This document shows positions 5,820-7,227 of a stretch of DNA of 7,227 nt, piece by piece (positions within the stretch are counted from its first letter, which is position 1; each line of letters opens with the position of its first letter). Source of the DNA: Desulfovibrionaceae bacterium (GTDB lineage Bacteria > Desulfobacterota > Desulfovibrionia > Desulfovibrionales > Desulfovibrionaceae). The stretch is from NCBI GenBank assembly GCA_900770205.1, contig CAAGJV010000451.1, forward strand, positions 1 through 7,227, read 5' to 3'. The notes under the pieces were generated by a model that was not told the DNA's origin, searched no databases, and saw nothing but the letters and a program-made list of their open reading frames with translations. The translations under genes and the position numbers were made by a program.

Positions 5820-7220
5820 CTATCGGGTAGGCACAGCCAGTGTGCGGCTGAGAAATTCGTGCAGGAGAGACACAAGGCGAAGGTGGATGGCCTCGCGTGT
5901 TTTCGTATCGACACTGGCGCACAGAGAGAGCAGCGGATAGGCCGGATCGGTTTCGGGGCAGGACGATTGGAGCGAAGGCGCATCTGCATGGCGAAGCAGA
6001 AGATATTCCGATTTTTCCAGCATGGAGGCAAAGCGTTACGCCTGTTCTAAAGGAATATTCCAGCGTTCTTTTTCTGCCCCGATAAAAAGGCATGGAACGT
6101 GAATAGATTCCAGAGTTTCTTTGCTGAAAAGCATGGAATACCCGGGAGAGACAAAGATCATGGACTGGAAGCGGCTGTCTGTTACCAATGCGGAATGGGA
6201 AAGCGGCGGGAGAAGAGGAAGCGCAACAGGGGGGAGCGGCAGATCGTGGATTTTAGAGAGCCTCTGCTGTCTCTGATGATTGCGCATAACGGCATCGGAC
6301 AGGCGCTGAAAGAGCTGTTCCCTTGCCTTTACGGCGGTATTCATCATGGTGCTTTTTTCTTCCCTTTCCTGCGTGCGATGCTTCATACTGGAAACAAGCT
6401 CGCTCATCTTTTCAGCAAGATAGGGAGAACACCAGGGGCTTTTGCTCTGCAAAAGGGCATCGGCCTCCTCTGGATTCACGGGGATTTGCGCATCGGGCAA
6501 CGAATTTTTCTCTTCCTTCGATGAGTTTTCGGAGGAAGTTTTACAGAACAGCGGCCACTCATCCGGCGTTGTGGCTGCTCCGGCCAGAAGAAGCCCGGCT
6601 GAGGAAGGCATTCCAAAGCCAAGAAAAGCGATACGGGAACGATCGGCTTCCTTTCCCAGCTGCGGATGTTCAAGAAGGATATCCAGCGCCGATTTTATCT
6701 GCAGGGCACGCAGAGGAAGTTCCCTGTCGGAGAAGAGCAGAGACATATCTTCTCCGTTATCGTGGTCGTGCGTAGGTGCGGCAACGATATATCCGCGGCA
6801 GGCCAGAGCGGCGGCAATATCATGATGCGACCATGCGTTGCCCGTCACATCGTGCGAAAGAAGAATGACAGGCCATGGCCCCTGCATGACGGGAGCGTTG
6901 CGCGCAGCACGGAAAGATAATCCTCCGGCCTTAACAGTTCCCGGTTTGCGGAGTGTGGGATACCATACCCCCATGTGTACCATGAGCCGTTGTGCAGGCA
7001 GGCTGGAAGAAAGCGTTCGGTAGCCTGCATAAATATTCTGCTGGCCGCTTTTTGCTTCGGCGCATCCTGCGGAAAGAACCGCAAAAAGAATGCAGAATAC
7101 CAGCTCTGGTACACAAGTGCGAAGAAAATAGCGGCACAGGTAAAAAAATTTCCTGCGCAGAGGAAGAAAAGGGCTCGGAGATGCCTGATCACGCATCGGG
7201 GTTTTCACGCGGAGCGGCAA
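5820..7220 (-). pseudogene. Secreted alpha/beta hydrolase (COG4188-type), interrupted by an in-frame stop
   Basis: The frame runs from a TTG at 7220 (or ATG at 7196; neither has a clear Shine-Dalgarno) to TAG at 5820, but codon 395 (6038-6036) is TAA. The same frame continues for 71 codons, and these are clearly the missing family C-terminus: FASMLEKSEYLLLRH, a cysteine-flanked loop, then a final helix ending HEFLSRTL. A hydrophobic segment (about 38-52) followed by AEA suggests a signal peptide; the cysteine just before makes a lipoprotein possible. Family marks are SFRAARNAPV (102-111), VILLSHDVTG (118-127), SHHDIAAALA (131-140), and DSRFQSMIFVSPG before PCLFIGA. The nucleophile elbow reads G201-F-G203-M-P instead of G-x-S-x-G, so the serine is lost. 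Residues about 225-345 are a variable, charged insert. The likely ancestor is a predicted dienelactone hydrolase or esterase; activity of this copy is doubtful. Confidence 0.75.
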
Positions 7221-7227
7221 AGTCTAC

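Overview
The window reads as a stretch of chromosome from an anaerobically respiring bacterium of moderate GC content. Three things fit a Desulfovibrionaceae-like proteobacterium: an anaerobic glycerol-3-phosphate dehydrogenase operon, a short-form CstA carrier, and a DsrE-family protein. This assignment is an inference from gene content and protein style, not a proof.

Layout. Positions 1-3160 (+) carry glpA (3' part only), glpB and glpC, with glpA and glpB overlapping and only 12 nt between glpB and glpC. GlpAB oxidises glycerol-3-phosphate to dihydroxyacetone phosphate, and GlpC passes electrons to the membrane quinone pool. A strong intrinsic terminator (3180-3218) closes the operon. A separate small gene (3319-3732, +) encodes a DsrE-like protein. 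It converges on a CstA-family carrier gene (3844-5328, -), and both share one bidirectional terminator with a perfect 18-bp inverted repeat (3767-3818).

Upstream of cstA there are almost 500 nt without a credible gene. On the cstA strand this holds a chain of small hairpins, two of which bracket the best Shine-Dalgarno sequence. Beyond it lies a minus-strand gene (5820-7220) for a secreted alpha/beta hydrolase of the predicted dienelactone hydrolase type (COG4188). It is broken by an in-frame TAA, and it also lacks the expected nucleophile serine, so it is best called a pseudogene or a degenerate pseudoenzyme.

The respiratory glp genes deliver triose phosphate and electrons. CstA relatives import pyruvate or peptides, so the two units are compatible metabolically but are not one operon. 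I see no defence system, CRISPR array, transposon, tRNA or rRNA. The points most worth checking are the doubly degenerate hydrolase, the hairpin-spaced ribosome binding site and structured leader of cstA, and a 26-nt sequence repeated next to two terminators on either side of cstA.
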